From positions 1,178,001 to 1,242,000 of the forward strand of contig CAWCTD010000004.1 in the NCBI GenBank assembly GCA_963798455.1: 64,000 nt of DNA, given 5' to 3'. Source of the stretch: CAWCTD01 sp963798455. Lineage in GTDB: Bacteria > Acidobacteriota > Terriglobia > Bryobacterales > Bryobacteraceae. Positions 15,794 to 26,075 of this stretch are shown piece by piece. The stretch's first letter is position 1, and each line of letters begins with the position of its first letter. The translations under genes were made by a program, and so were the position numbers. A model generated the notes under the pieces. The model ran no database searches and had not been told where the DNA came from. It saw only the letters and a program-made list of their open reading frames with translations.

Positions 15794-18743
15794 ATGCGTG
15801 ATTGGACGCGCAGGGATGTGTTGAAGACGGGTCTGGCGGCGCCGGCCGTGGCAACGGCGGCTGGAGAAGCCGTCGCCAGCGAGCAGGCTCAGGCCCAGAC
15901 CGGCACGCGGGCGACCGGCGCGGAGCGCGAGCGGCTCCTGCTGGATTTCGGCTGGAGGTTCCAGCTTCGGGCATGCCGATGATCCCGCTAAGGACTTTGG
16001 CTTTGGAGGCGGTAGATCGGGGAACTTCCAGAAGACCGGCAACTTCCTCCCCGCCAGCAGTGTTGTCTATGACGACAACGACTGGAAACCCGTCGACCTG
16101 CCCCACGACTGGGCCATCGAGCTGCCCTTCCAGAACGATCCGGCGCTCTCCAGCAAAGGCTTCTACCCTCTGGGGCGAACCTATCCGGCCACCAGCGTCG
16201 GCTGGTATCGCCGCATCTTCGAGCTTCCCGCCTCGGACGCGGGCAAGCGGATCTCGATCGAGTTCGACGGCGCCTACCGGGAGACGATGGTGGTCTTCAA
16301 CGGCTTCTACATCGGCCGGCACAGCGGCGGCTACGACCCGTTCAGCTTCGACGTGACCGACTTCGCCACTCCGGGCGGCCGGAACGTGCTGCTGGTGCGC
16401 GTGGACGCCACCCTGAGCGACGGCTGGTTCTACGAAGGCGCGGGCATCTACCGTCACGTTTGGCTGGTGAAAACCAACCCGGTGCACGTCAAGAAGTGGG
16501 GCACGTTCGCGCGCGCCGAGGTGCGCCCGGGCGAGGCCACCGTGCGGATCCGAACCGAGGTCGAGAACCACGGCAAGGGTGCGGCGAGCACGCGCGTCAT
16601 CTCGACCCTTCTCGACCCGTCCGGCAAGGCCGTCGGCAAAGCGGCCGCCGCGCCGGTGTCCATCCCGGAATGGGCGGATCACACCTACGAGCAGCAGGTG
16701 GTGGTGAAGCAGCCCGCGCTGTGGTCGCTCGAGGAGCGGAACCTGTACAAGCTGGTGACCGAGGTCGAGGCGGGCGGCGCCGTGGTCGATCGCTACGAGA
16801 CGCCCTTCGGCATTCGCACCCTGAACTTCGACCCGGAGAAGGGCTTCTTCCTCAACGGCAAGTCCGTCAAGGTGAAGGGAACCTGCAACCACCAGGACCA
16901 CGCGGGGCTGGGCGCGGCGTTGCCGGACGCGGTGCAGTACTACCGCATCCGGAAGCTCCAGGAGATGGGCTGCAACGCTTTCCGCACCTCGCACAACCCG
17001 CCGACTCCGGAACTGCTGGACGCCTGCGATGAGCTGGGCATGCTGGTGCTCGATGAGACCCGCATGATGTCGTCGAATCCCGAGGGCCTGAGCCAGTTCG
17101 AGAACCTGGTTCGCCGCGACCGCAACCATCCCAGCGTCTTCCTGTGGTCGATGGGCAACGAAGAAGGCCAGTCGCGCACCGATCGGGGGATGCTCATCCT
17201 GACCTCGATGAAAGCAGTGGCGGCGCAGCACGACGGCTCGCGGCCGGTGACCATCGCCCCATCCGGCGGCATCGGGACCGGCGGCCTCGCCGTGTGCGAC
17301 GTCATGGGCTACAACTACATGGACCCTGGCGCCGAGGCGTACCACAAAGCCCATCCCAAAATCCCCGTCATCGGTACTGAGACCGTGAGCGCCGTCGGCA
17401 CGCGCGGCATCTACGTGATGGACCGGGAACACGGCTACGTCGGCTCCTACGACCCGTACACCACCACCGGCCGCGCCTCGGCCGAGGGCTGGTGGAGCTT
17501 CTGTAACGCCCGGCCCTGGCTCTCGGGAGGCTTCGTCTGGACCGGCTTCGACTACCGCGGCGAGCCGTCGCCCTACCAGTGGCCCAACATCAGCTCGCAG
17601 TACGGCATCATCGACACCTGCGGCTTTCCGAAGGACAGCTTTTACTACTACCAGTCCTGGTGGACTTCCAAACCGGTGCTGCACGTCTTCCCGCACTGGA
17701 ACTGGCCCGGCCTGGAGGGGCAGGAGATCGCCGTGTGGGTCCACTCGAACCTGGAGAAGGTGGAGCTGTTCCTCAACGGCCAGAGCCTTGGGGCGAAGGA
17801 AATGAAGAAGGACTCGCACCTGGCCTGGATCGTCAAGTACGCGCCTGGCGCGATCGAGGCGCGCGGCTACAAGGACGGCAAACAGGTGCTGACCGACAGG
17901 CGCGAGACCACGGGCCCAGCGGCGAAGCTGGTGATGAAGGCGGACCGCGGGCAGATCTCGGCCGATGGCGAGGACGTGGCGATGTTCGCGGTCGAAGTGC
18001 AGGATGCGCAGGGCCGCGTCGTGCCGCTGACCGACAACGAAGTGGCGTTCCGGGTCTCCGGCCAAGGCAGAGTGATCGGTGTCGGCAACGGCGACCCGAC
18101 CAGCCACGAGCCCGACCCAGGCAGCTCGCGAAAGGCATTCTCGGGGCTTTGCATGGCCATCGTGCAGTCCACCAAGGCGGCGGGGGACATCACGGTGGAG
18201 GCGACTTCTCCCGGATTGACGCCGGCCAGCGTCAGCATCGCGTCGAGGGCCTCGACGCTTCGTCCGCAGGTTGCGGTGTGGGCGCGCGAGGCGCCGTCCG
18301 GGCCGGGCGTGACGGGCCTGTGGCGTCCGATGCCGCCGGCCGCCGGCGCCACCCTGGGCATGTTCGGCGGCGGCGCCGATACCGTGTACACGTTCAGACA
18401 GGAGGGGGGCAGGCTCACGGGCAGCGTCGAAGGCGGAGCCGGTGGCGGCGACACGCCCGTCACGATAGAGGAAGGCAAAGTGGACGGGGGCAGCATCTCT
18501 TTCAGGGCCGGTAACAGCACCTACACGGGAACGCTCAGCGGCGCGCAAATCGAACTCCGGCGGGCCGGCGGGTTCGGCGGGCGGGGAGGCTTCGGCGGAT
18601 CAGGCGCTCCCGCAGCGCCCAGCGGACCGCGTCCCGCGATAGGCCCACCTCCTGACGGCTCGGATCCGTCGAGGGGGGTCGGCGGTGGTGGCCGGGGACT
18701 CCAGGCGCCCGGCCCGCTCATCCTCCGCCGCGTCACGCGCTGA
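15794..18743 (+). CDS. GH2 beta-galactosidase-like glycosidase, interrupted by one extra base
   Basis: Together the two frames make a protein of about 980 residues. The N terminus (MRDWTRRDVLKTGLAAPAVATAAG) is a Tat signal after AGGAGG. At 15968 one extra C shifts the frame: FGWRFQL is followed by GHADDPAKDFGFGGG in the next frame, and the original frame stops at 15982. The rest is intact: sugar-binding domain (LPHDWAIELPF), Ig-like domain, and the GH2 barrel with acid/base Glu in FLWSMGNEEGQ and nucleophile in PVIGTETVS, then GFVWTGFDYRGEP. The tail after about residue 840 is Gly/Pro-rich and unusual. Substrate specificity (beta-galactoside or beta-glucuronide) cannot be fixed by eye. Sequencing slip or recent mutation. 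Confidence 0.8.
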
Positions 18744-18775
18744 ACCAGATTCATTCATCCCGCGAGGAAAGCGGG

Positions 18776-19369
18776 TCAGGAGCGGTCCGATGTCTGCTTC
18801 TCGGAGCGGCCCGTGAACCAGATCAGCAGGAACGAGCAGGCGCCCAGGGCCACCGCCGCCAAAGCTAACTGCCACCCGTGTCCACGGAGCCAAGTCGTAG
18901 ATTGCGCCCCGAGCCTCACGCCCAGGTAGGCTAGTCCGAAGTACCTCGGAATCCGGGCGGCCAGCACCACCAGCAGGAGGGCGGCTGGCCGCACCCCAAA
19001 GGCGCCCGCCGAGAGCACGAAGATTTTGGTCGGAAGCGGTATGGGCAGCAGCGCAGGCACGAAGACGGTCACCAGGCCATAGCGTTGGAACCAGGCCTGG
19101 AATTTACGGCCCTTGCCGGCTTGAGTGCGCGCGTCAAGATAGCGCTGCCCCCCTTTGCGGGCGACGTAGAAGAGAATCATGCAGCCCGCCGCAGAGCCCA
19201 GGATGGCCAGCACGGCCGCGACGTAAGCCATGGACGGTTTCACGGCAGCCAGGGCGATGACGAGCGCGTCCACGCCAGCCGGGAGCGGCACCCCGGCGGA
19301 GTCAATCATTGCCAGCAGGAGAAGCCCCGGGGGGCCCCAGGCGATCAAAGTTTGTACGATGGAGTGCAG
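18776..19369 (-). CDS. DedA/VTT-domain inner membrane protein
   Basis: A hydrophobic protein of about 190-197 residues with the SNARE-associated/VTT pattern: IDSAGVPLPAGVDALVIALA, a Gly-rich helix (AILGSAAGCMILFYVARKGG), then FVPALLPIPLPTKIFVLSAGAFGV and ARIPRYFGLAYLGVRLG. DedA proteins are linked to lipid flipping and membrane homeostasis. Start choice: a CTG at 19369 lies ten bases after GGAGG (19380-19384) and gives LHSIVQTLIAWGPPG; the first conventional codon is TTG 19348 with no ribosome site. The CTG is therefore preferred but unproven. It lies 40 bp after the TonB receptor gene on the same strand and converges with the GH2 gene. Confidence 0.75.
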   Translation of the reverse strand: MHSIVQTLIAWGPPGLLLLAMIDSAGVPLPAGVDALVIALAAVKPSMAYVAAVLAILGSAAGCMILFYVARKGGQRYLDARTQAGKGRKFQAWFQRYGLVTVFVPALLPIPLPTKIFVLSAGAFGVRPAALLLVVLAARIPRYFGLAYLGVRLGAQSTTWLRGHGWQLALAAVALGACSFLLIWFTGRSEKQTSDRS

Positions 19370-19409
19370 ATATCGCGCCCCTCCAAGGCCACGAAAGATC
19401 CCGGCAGCC

Positions 19410-22400
19410 TCAAAACCGGTAATACGCCCCGAGCTGGATGACCCGCGGATTATAGTTCATCGATGTGATCTTACCGAATGTCGTGTTGTTGATGTTGAAG
19501 TTGGTCGAGGAACCATAGTCGCCGGCAGTGGTCGGTGGCACATAGAATGTCGGGTGGTTCGCCCAGTTGAAGAAGTCGAAATGCAGGGCGAGAGAATGCC
19601 GCTCCTTGATCCGGATAGTCTTCGAGACAGAGGCGTCCCATGACCACTGCCAGGGCCCGGAGAGACTGCGGCGTTGCAGATTGCCCACCGTGCCCGCGCT
19701 CGGATTGAAGAAGACCTGACCGGAGAACGGAGCGGCCCCGAACGTAGCGGCGCCACGGCCGTCGGCGCCGATCACCGTGGGCGAGACGAAGTAGGGACCG
19801 CTGTCGGTCATAAAGACCTGGCCCGACAGTGCGCTGAGTGTGGCGCCGTCGGTGCTGCTCACCGAAGCGGTGTTGATGTAAGTCGAACGCGCCCCTCGGT
19901 TCAACGTCCCCAGGCTGGATAGGACCGAGAAGGGCGACCCGGATTGGTAGCTCCAGATGCCGGCGACGGCCCAGCCGCCCAGGGCCGCGTTCATCACGCG
20001 GTTCCCGCTCCATCTCTTTCCCGCGCCGTAGGGCAACTCGTAATAGTAGTTGGCCTTGAAGGCATGGGTGATATCGTACGGAGACCGCGCACGCTCCAGG
20101 CTCGGATTGTTGTTGTCCAGCAGCGGCTCAAAGTCGTTTTGGGAATCGCCGCCCATGTTGCTTAAAGCCTTTCCGAAGGTGTAATTGAACTGGAGCTGGA
20201 GGCCGGCCCGAGTGCGCTTTTGCACGTCAAACTGGAACGCGTTGTAGTTGGAAAAGCCGGTGTTGACGATGCTGTTCCCGCCCTGAATGTTGGGGTTCGT
20301 GTAGAAATTGACCGAGCCATTCAAGCGGTTCGTCTGGTAGAGGTCGGCCAGCGTGCCGATCTGGCCCTGACGGAGGTAGGTCTGAACCGTCGCGTTGGTG
20401 AGAAGGCCGCCGCTGGCGAGAAGCGGGAACACGGTCAGAGGCTGGCTGCCCGCAATGTTCGGGTTATACGTCCCGTTGTAGCTGCCGGTGGCGGCCAGCG
20501 ACAGGTCAGCGTTCTTCTGAGCACGCAGGAAATCGGCCAGAAAGCCGTTCGCGTTGTAGAGCACCTGGTTGTAATCCACCGCTCGAAGGAGCTTGCTGCC
20601 ATGATTGCCGACGTAGCGAACGGAGAAAACAGCGCCCTTGAACTGATGTTCCACGCCCAAGGTCCACTCCTGCACGTATGGAGTCACCAGATTTGGATCC
20701 GGAAGGCCGGTGGCGGCGGTGGTGGTGATGGCGTAGTTGTCGGCCAGGGTCCGCGGCACCTTGTAGGCGGGCGCCGGGATCGTGGGAGGGGTGCTGAGAT
20801 TCGCCACCAGCCCTGTGAGCGTGTTCGCGAACGCGAGCCCCTGGCTCGTGGAGACGTTGTTGTTGACTGCCTTCACGGTGTTGTCATTCACAAACGCCAT
20901 CCTGTAGCCGGCGCGGATGGAGGTCGTGCCCTTGCCGAACGGGTCCCACGCGACGCCGATGTTGGGCGCGAAGTTGTTCTTGTCAGCGTTATAGAAAGGG
21001 CGTCCGGCGGACTTGCCAATGAAGTCCAGCACCGCGTTCGGATCGAGAAGAGTTGCCTTCGCGTCGTTGTTCTGGAGGCGCGGCGCCAGGAACAGCGAGT
21101 TCTTCTCATCCAGCGGAGTCCAGTACTCGTAACGGACTCCGATGTTCAGAGTCAGACTCGGGCGTATCTTCCACTTGTCCTGGACGTAGCCGGCGTACGT
21201 GTCCAGAGACAGGTTGCGAAGATTGGTCGCGCCGGGCACGAAGCCGGAGGTGGTGCTGGTCACATTGAATGTCTGGTTCGCGCTGCTCATAATACCGGCG
21301 AGGTTCGAGTAAAGGTTGTTGGCGGCCGTCAAGTCGGTCGACCGGATGCCGGGCAGATCGGAGACAGTCAACCCCGTCGTGTTGGCCGTGCTGATGCCCA
21401 GAGTGTAGGTGGGGACTATGCTGCTATCACTGAACGGAGCAATACGAAGGAGCTGGGATTGGAACCCAAAGGCAACTTCATGCCTCCCCTTAACCCAGTT
21501 TGCGTTGTCCTGAATCGTATAGGTGTTTGTCTTGCGGCCGTTCTGAAAGTAGGTGTTCACCGGACTGCTGAAAACAAGACCCGCGAGGATCTGCTGCGGG
21601 TACTGGTTGCTGTTGAGAAAGGAGCCATCCGCGCGCAGGAAACCGCCCCGCACCTCGTTGGTGAGCGTGGCGGACGGGACCCAGCGCCAGGCCAAGGACA
21701 ACAGGTGATTCTTCAGCGTGTTGCTCACCGGCGGGACCGAAGTGAAAAAAGCGCCCACGTCCGGGCGGTCTGTCGGATTGTTGATGTAATTGTAGGTGCC
21801 GGTGACGCTATGCCGCGCCGACAGGTAGTAGTCGCCCCTGTATACAACCTGGTCACGGAATTCATTGTACCGGGCGTTGAAAAGATAACCGGAGGTGTTC
21901 AGGCCGTCTCCGATGTCCGTGCTGTTGGGCGGCGGCAACTGGCCAATCATGGCCTTCACCGTAGGGTCCGCCGTGTAGTTGCGCAGACTCTGAAGGTTGA
22001 CGGACTTCAGGTTGCCCGCGGTGTCGCGATACGTGAAAACGCCGTTCTTTGCCGAATCCGTCAGCACGGTGCGCAGCACGTTCGTCTGGCGGCTGTTCCG
22101 GTACAATTCCACGTTGCCATAGAAGAACAGCTTGTCGCGGACGATGCGCCCGCCGAGGGACGCGCCCGGCTGCTTCAGGGCGAGGTAGGGGAGGTCCACG
22201 CCGGACTTATTGTTGAACCAGTCGTTCGCGGAGAGGAAGCTTCTGCGGTCGTACCAGTAGAGCGAGCCATGAAAGTCATTCGAACCTGATTTCGTAGAGA
22301 CGACCATGGATGAACTCCCACCCCCGAGGGCGGCCCCCGCATTTGAAGTCGAGACCGTGATCTCGGAGACCTGGTCGATCGTGGTCCGCATCGGCGCGTA

Positions 22401-23009
22401 ATCAAGGTCGTTGGTACGGATGAAGTTGTCCTGGATGTTGATCCCGTCGAGCGTCACGCTGGAAAACGAACTGCGGAGCCCGTTGACAGACGTCGTGTTG
22501 CTGCCCGAATTCACACCAGCCTGCGTCTGGAACAGGATGGTGATCTGCCTGCCCAGCACCGGCAGATTCTGTACCTGAGTGTTCGTGATGGTCGAGGAGA
22601 CCTCCGTGTTCGCAAGCTGGACGCTCTGAATGACAGCCACGACTTCCAAGCTCTGAGACGCGGCCTGCACTTCCATCTTGATGGGGGCCAGAGCCGTTTC
22701 CTGCACGGGCGCCACCCTCACGTCCCGCAACATCAGTCTGGCGAAACCCTTGGCCTGCACCTCGATGTCATAGGAATCGGGACGCACGGCGACGAAGGCA
22801 AACAAGCCCTCGGCATTCGTCTGCCCTGACAAGACAGGCTCTTTGCCGTTGCGCAAGTAGACATTCACCGTGGCGCCAGGGATCGCAGCCCCACTCTGAT
22901 CCAAAACGATGCCGCTCAAACGCCCCGCCACCTGTGCGTGCGCGCTGATGAAGGCAAAAATCAGTACCCCAACAATGACAAGCAGTTGGCCGATTGTTCT
23001 TCCAAGCAT
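19410..23009 (-). CDS. TonB-dependent outer membrane receptor with carboxypeptidase-regulatory N domain
   Basis: A 1199-residue outer-membrane transporter. A signal peptide (LLVIVGVLIFAFISAHAQ) is followed by a CnaB/carboxypeptidase-regulatory domain at about 28-110 (GRLSGIVLDQSGAAIPGATVNV). Next come the plug (NLPVLGRQITILFQTQAGVN ... VTLDGINIQDNF) and a long barrel rich in Tyr/Asn ending in YYRF, with the terminal Phe needed for BAM assembly. This large type is expanded in Acidobacteria and thought to import oligosaccharides or other bulky ligands. ATG 23009 is preceded by AGGAGAAGG. Its position after a polysaccharide gene set suggests a glycan ligand, which is inference. No SusD-like partner is seen. 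Confidence 0.9.
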   Translation of the reverse strand: MLGRTIGQLLVIVGVLIFAFISAHAQVAGRLSGIVLDQSGAAIPGATVNVYLRNGKEPVLSGQTNAEGLFAFVAVRPDSYDIEVQAKGFARLMLRDVRVAPVQETALAPIKMEVQAASQSLEVVAVIQSVQLANTEVSSTITNTQVQNLPVLGRQITILFQTQAGVNSGSNTTSVNGLRSSFSSVTLDGINIQDNFIRTNDLDYAPMRTTIDQVSEITVSTSNAGAALGGGSSSMVVSTKSGSNDFHGSLYWYDRRSFLSANDWFNNKSGVDLPYLALKQPGASLGGRIVRDKLFFYGNVELYRNSRQTNVLRTVLTDSAKNGVFTYRDTAGNLKSVNLQSLRNYTADPTVKAMIGQLPPPNSTDIGDGLNTSGYLFNARYNEFRDQVVYRGDYYLSARHSVTGTYNYINNPTDRPDVGAFFTSVPPVSNTLKNHLLSLAWRWVPSATLTNEVRGGFLRADGSFLNSNQYPQQILAGLVFSSPVNTYFQNGRKTNTYTIQDNANWVKGRHEVAFGFQSQLLRIAPFSDSSIVPTYTLGISTANTTGLTVSDLPGIRSTDLTAANNLYSNLAGIMSSANQTFNVTSTTSGFVPGATNLRNLSLDTYAGYVQDKWKIRPSLTLNIGVRYEYWTPLDEKNSLFLAPRLQNNDAKATLLDPNAVLDFIGKSAGRPFYNADKNNFAPNIGVAWDPFGKGTTSIRAGYRMAFVNDNTVKAVNNNVSTSQGLAFANTLTGLVANLSTPPTIPAPAYKVPRTLADNYAITTTAATGLPDPNLVTPYVQEWTLGVEHQFKGAVFSVRYVGNHGSKLLRAVDYNQVLYNANGFLADFLRAQKNADLSLAATGSYNGTYNPNIAGSQPLTVFPLLASGGLLTNATVQTYLRQGQIGTLADLYQTNRLNGSVNFYTNPNIQGGNSIVNTGFSNYNAFQFDVQKRTRAGLQLQFNYTFGKALSNMGGDSQNDFEPLLDNNNPSLERARSPYDITHAFKANYYYELPYGAGKRWSGNRVMNAALGGWAVAGIWSYQSGSPFSVLSSLGTLNRGARSTYINTASVSSTDGATLSALSGQVFMTDSGPYFVSPTVIGADGRGAATFGAAPFSGQVFFNPSAGTVGNLQRRSLSGPWQWSWDASVSKTIRIKERHSLALHFDFFNWANHPTFYVPPTTAGDYGSSTNFNINNTTFGKITSMNYNPRVIQLGAYYRF

Positions 23010-23130
23010 AGTCCTTCTCCTAACCCGAAAAACATGAATTAGTCACATCAGGATAACACGATCCAGTGGTCTCGAAGCGCACAGTCAAATGTCGTTAACC
23101 TTCCACGTTCCTTAGCGCTCCTAATCGTCC

Positions 23131-25122
23131 TCAATCCCCCAGCATGGTCAGGAGGTCCGCCTCTTCGATGACCCTAACCCCCAGCTCCCGCGCTTTGTCC
23201 AGCTTGGAGCCGGCTTCCTCGCCGGCCACGACATAGCTGGTCTTCTTACTCACCGAGCCAGTCACCTTGCCCCCGGCAGCCTCGATCTTCGCCTTGGCCT
23301 CCTCCCGCGTCAGGTGCGGCAGCGTGCCGGTCAGCACAAAGGTCAGGCCGGCCAGCGTCCCACCCTCTTTCTCGACCACTTTCTGCTCAAACTTTAGTCC
23401 GGCGGCCCGCAGCCGCCCGACGAGTTCCTGGTTGTGAGACTCGCGGAAAAACTGGTAGATGCTGCGCGCGACCTTGGGGCCGACCTCCTCGGCCGTCTGC
23501 AACGCAGCCTCATCGGAGCCGGCGATGTTGCCCAGGCTGCCGAACGTATCGGCCAGGATCTGCGCCGTCCGGTCCCCCACGAACGGGATGCCTAGGCCGG
23601 AAAGTACCCTGGCCAGCCCGTTGCCCCGGCTCCTGTCAATATTCGCCACCAGCTTCTCAGCCGACTTCTTGCCCATGCGTTCCAGCGAGATCAGGTCCTC
23701 GGCCCTGAGCGCGTAAATGTCGGCCACGCTCTTCACCATGCCCCGGTCCACCAGTTGGTCTACCAAAGCCTCGCCCAGGCCGTCGATGTCCATCACGCTC
23801 CGGGCGGAGAAATGCAGGATCGACTCCTTCAGCCGGGCCGGGCAATTGGTGTTGATGCAGCGGCTGGCCACTTCGCCCTCCTGCCGGACGATGTGGCCGC
23901 CGCACACCGGGCATTCCTTCGGCATGAGGAACGGCACGGGACTCTCGGCCTTCCGTACCACCCGCACCACCTTCGGAATCACGTCGCCGCTTCGCTCAAT
24001 GAGGACCGTGTCTCCGATTTCGACCCCCAGCCTCCCAATCTCGTCCTCGTTGTGCAACGTGGCGCGCGAGACCGTCACTCCGCCGACGGCCACGGGCCGG
24101 AGGTGCGCCACGGGCGTAAGCGTCCCCGTGCGGCCCACCTGGGCCTCGATGTTTTCGACCACCGTCTCTTGCTGCTCGGCCGGGAACTTGAACGCGATGG
24201 CCCAGCGGGGAGCCTTGGCCGTCCACCCCAGCGAGCGCTGTTGAGCCACGGAATCGACTTTGGCGACGATTCCATCGGTTTCATAGGGAAGCTCCTCCCT
24301 GCGCCGGCCCCACTCCCGGCAGAACTCCACCAGTTCCTCGATATCCCGGCACAGCTTTCGGTGGCGATTCACCTTGAAGCCCAACTTCTCGAGGGTTTCG
24401 AGCGACTGCCAGTGGCTGTCGTAGTGCGGCGCGCCGCCCGCCAGGAGGAAGTACGGGTAGTAATCGAGCCGCCGCGAAGCCGTGATGGCGGGATCGAGCA
24501 CGCGAATGGAGCCGGCCGCCGCGTTGCGAGGATTGGCGAAGCGTGGCTGCCCCTCCTGGTCCCGCTCCAGGTTCAGACGCTCGAAGGCGCGGCGGTTCAT
24601 GATCACCTCGCCGCGCGCCTCCAGGGTGGGAAGCTCGGCGTCAATTCGCAACGGCAGCGCGCGAATGGTCCTAGCGTTCTCGGTCACATCCTCCCCCACG
24701 GTCCCGTCGCCCCTGGTGATGGCCTGGCGCAGGACACCATCCTGGTAGTTCACGGCCATGGAGAGACCATCGAGCTTCAGCTCGGCGACGTACCGGTAGG
24801 GCGCGCCTTCCAGCAACTCGTGCACCCTGCGGTCGAAGTCGCGCAACTCGGCCTCGTTGAGCGCGTTGTCCAGGCTCAGCATGGGCGAGCTGTGCCGCAC
24901 CTTGACAAAGCCTTCCCGCGGCTTTCCGCCCACGCGTTGGGTGGGCGAGTCCGGGGTGGCCAGCTCCGGATGCTCGGTCTCCAGCTCGCGCAGGCGGCGC
25001 ATCAGCGCGTCGTACTCCGCGTCCGTGATCTCGGGCCGATCGAGCACGTAGTACAGATACTCGTGGCGCCGCAACTCCGCCCGCAGCTTCCCGATTTCGT
25101 TCCTGACAGCTTCTTTCCTCAT
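23131..25122 (-). CDS. ligA: NAD-dependent DNA ligase LigA
   Basis: Seals nicks in replication and repair using NAD. The 663-residue product has the full domain series: Ia domain (YHEY-type stretch HEYLYYVLDRPEITDAEYD), adenylation domain with KLDG (K116), OB fold, a four-Cys zinc finger (CPVCGGHI ... CINTNCPARL), helix-hairpin-helix repeats and a C-terminal BRCT domain (GTLAGLTFVLTGTLPHLTREEA). Length is typical. ATG 25122 lies only 17 bp from the divergent start at 25140, so the promoters must overlap coding DNA. Nothing odd in the frame. Confidence 0.97.
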   Translation of the reverse strand: MRKEAVRNEIGKLRAELRRHEYLYYVLDRPEITDAEYDALMRRLRELETEHPELATPDSPTQRVGGKPREGFVKVRHSSPMLSLDNALNEAELRDFDRRVHELLEGAPYRYVAELKLDGLSMAVNYQDGVLRQAITRGDGTVGEDVTENARTIRALPLRIDAELPTLEARGEVIMNRRAFERLNLERDQEGQPRFANPRNAAAGSIRVLDPAITASRRLDYYPYFLLAGGAPHYDSHWQSLETLEKLGFKVNRHRKLCRDIEELVEFCREWGRRREELPYETDGIVAKVDSVAQQRSLGWTAKAPRWAIAFKFPAEQQETVVENIEAQVGRTGTLTPVAHLRPVAVGGVTVSRATLHNEDEIGRLGVEIGDTVLIERSGDVIPKVVRVVRKAESPVPFLMPKECPVCGGHIVRQEGEVASRCINTNCPARLKESILHFSARSVMDIDGLGEALVDQLVDRGMVKSVADIYALRAEDLISLERMGKKSAEKLVANIDRSRGNGLARVLSGLGIPFVGDRTAQILADTFGSLGNIAGSDEAALQTAEEVGPKVARSIYQFFRESHNQELVGRLRAAGLKFEQKVVEKEGGTLAGLTFVLTGTLPHLTREEAKAKIEAAGGKVTGSVSKKTSYVVAGEEAGSKLDKARELGVRVIEEADLLTMLGD

Positions 25123-25139
25123 CCGCGTCTATTATAATT

Positions 25140-26075
25140 GTGCCTATCGCTATCTATCGAGACGCGTTCTTGATTTACAACCCTTCCGCGCGCGGCCTGG
25201 AGCTGGGGGGCATCGGGGAAATCGATCGCGCCCTCGATGCTATGCACGAGGCAGGGCATCGCGTCACTCTCGTCAGAACGCGCGGACCGGGCACGGGAGA
25301 CGAGGTTGGGCGTGAGTGTGTCCGGGGCGGAGCCGATCTGATTCTCGTGGCTGGAGGCGACGGCACGGTCAACGAGGTCGCCAACGGGGTGATTCCCGAA
25401 TCGGTCCCTTTCGGCGTCTTCCCCGCCGGCACGGCGAATGTTCTGGCCAGCGAACTGGGCCTGGTCGGGAGCATGGAAAGTGTCGCGCGCCAGGTGGCCG
25501 ATTGGGTGCCTCGCAGGATCTGTGTCGGACTGCTGAAGGCCGATGGGGGCGCCTCGCACCGCTACTTCCTGATGGTCGCGGGGGTGGGGCTCGATGCGCA
25601 CATCGTGGGCCAGGTGGACCCGTTCTGGAAGAGAAGCCAGGGCAAGCTCTCCTACATGTTCGCGGGGCTGGCCGAGTTCGGCCGGGAACTGGACGAGTTT
25701 GACGCCCGGGTCGGCGAGTCGAGCTGGCGGGTGACCTTCGCTTTGGCTAGCCGGGTTCGCAACTACGGAAACACAGTGGTAATCACCCCCGAGGCCGGCC
25801 TGCTCCGCGACGACCTCGCCATGGCATTGTTCGAGGGACGCAACACGTTTCGCTACCTGGCCTATCTGGGCGGCGTGATCACCAATAAGCTGGAGGGCAC
25901 GGAAGGCGTCACGCTCCTGCACGCCAAGTCAGCCGAGTTTCAGCCGTGCGGTGACAACCCGGTCTATGTGCAAGTGGACGGCGAGATCGCCGGCGCGCTG
26001 CCCGCCACGGTGGAAATCGTCCCAGACGCGTTGACGCTGCTGATGCCCCCGGGGTTGCTCGCGTGGACAACCTAA
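25140..26075 (+). CDS. Diacylglycerol kinase family lipid kinase
   Basis: A 311-residue protein of the DagK/YegS/LCB5 family. LIYNPSA at about 11-17 and the nucleotide-binding loop VAGGDGTVNEVANG at about 70-83 are diagnostic, followed by GVFPAGTANVLASELG and the C-terminal beta-sandwich domain. It should phosphorylate diacylglycerol or a related lipid at the inner membrane face. The GTG at 25140 is taken as start; a TATAAT hexamer lies at 25133-25138, too near for a normal leader, so the exact start is uncertain. Its end overlaps the next gene by 13 bp, suggesting co-translation. Confidence 0.85.
   Translation: MPIAIYRDAFLIYNPSARGLELGGIGEIDRALDAMHEAGHRVTLVRTRGPGTGDEVGRECVRGGADLILVAGGDGTVNEVANGVIPESVPFGVFPAGTANVLASELGLVGSMESVARQVADWVPRRICVGLLKADGGASHRYFLMVAGVGLDAHIVGQVDPFWKRSQGKLSYMFAGLAEFGRELDEFDARVGESSWRVTFALASRVRNYGNTVVITPEAGLLRDDLAMALFEGRNTFRYLAYLGGVITNKLEGTEGVTLLHAKSAEFQPCGDNPVYVQVDGEIAGALPATVEIVPDALTLLMPPGLLAWTT

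Noticed and set aside
14700..18548. 1282-residue frame on the minus strand
   Set aside because: It lies opposite pntAA and the GH2 gene, whose products have clear motifs; its own translation is His/Arg/Gly-rich without any motif, typical of antisense frames in GC-rich DNA.
20220..22289. 689-residue plus-strand frame
   Set aside because: Mirror frame of the TonB-dependent receptor; Val/Arg-rich with no domain.
25133..25138. TATAAT as promoter of the lipid kinase
   Set aside because: It touches the start codon, leaving no room for a transcription start before it, and no -35 box lies at proper distance.
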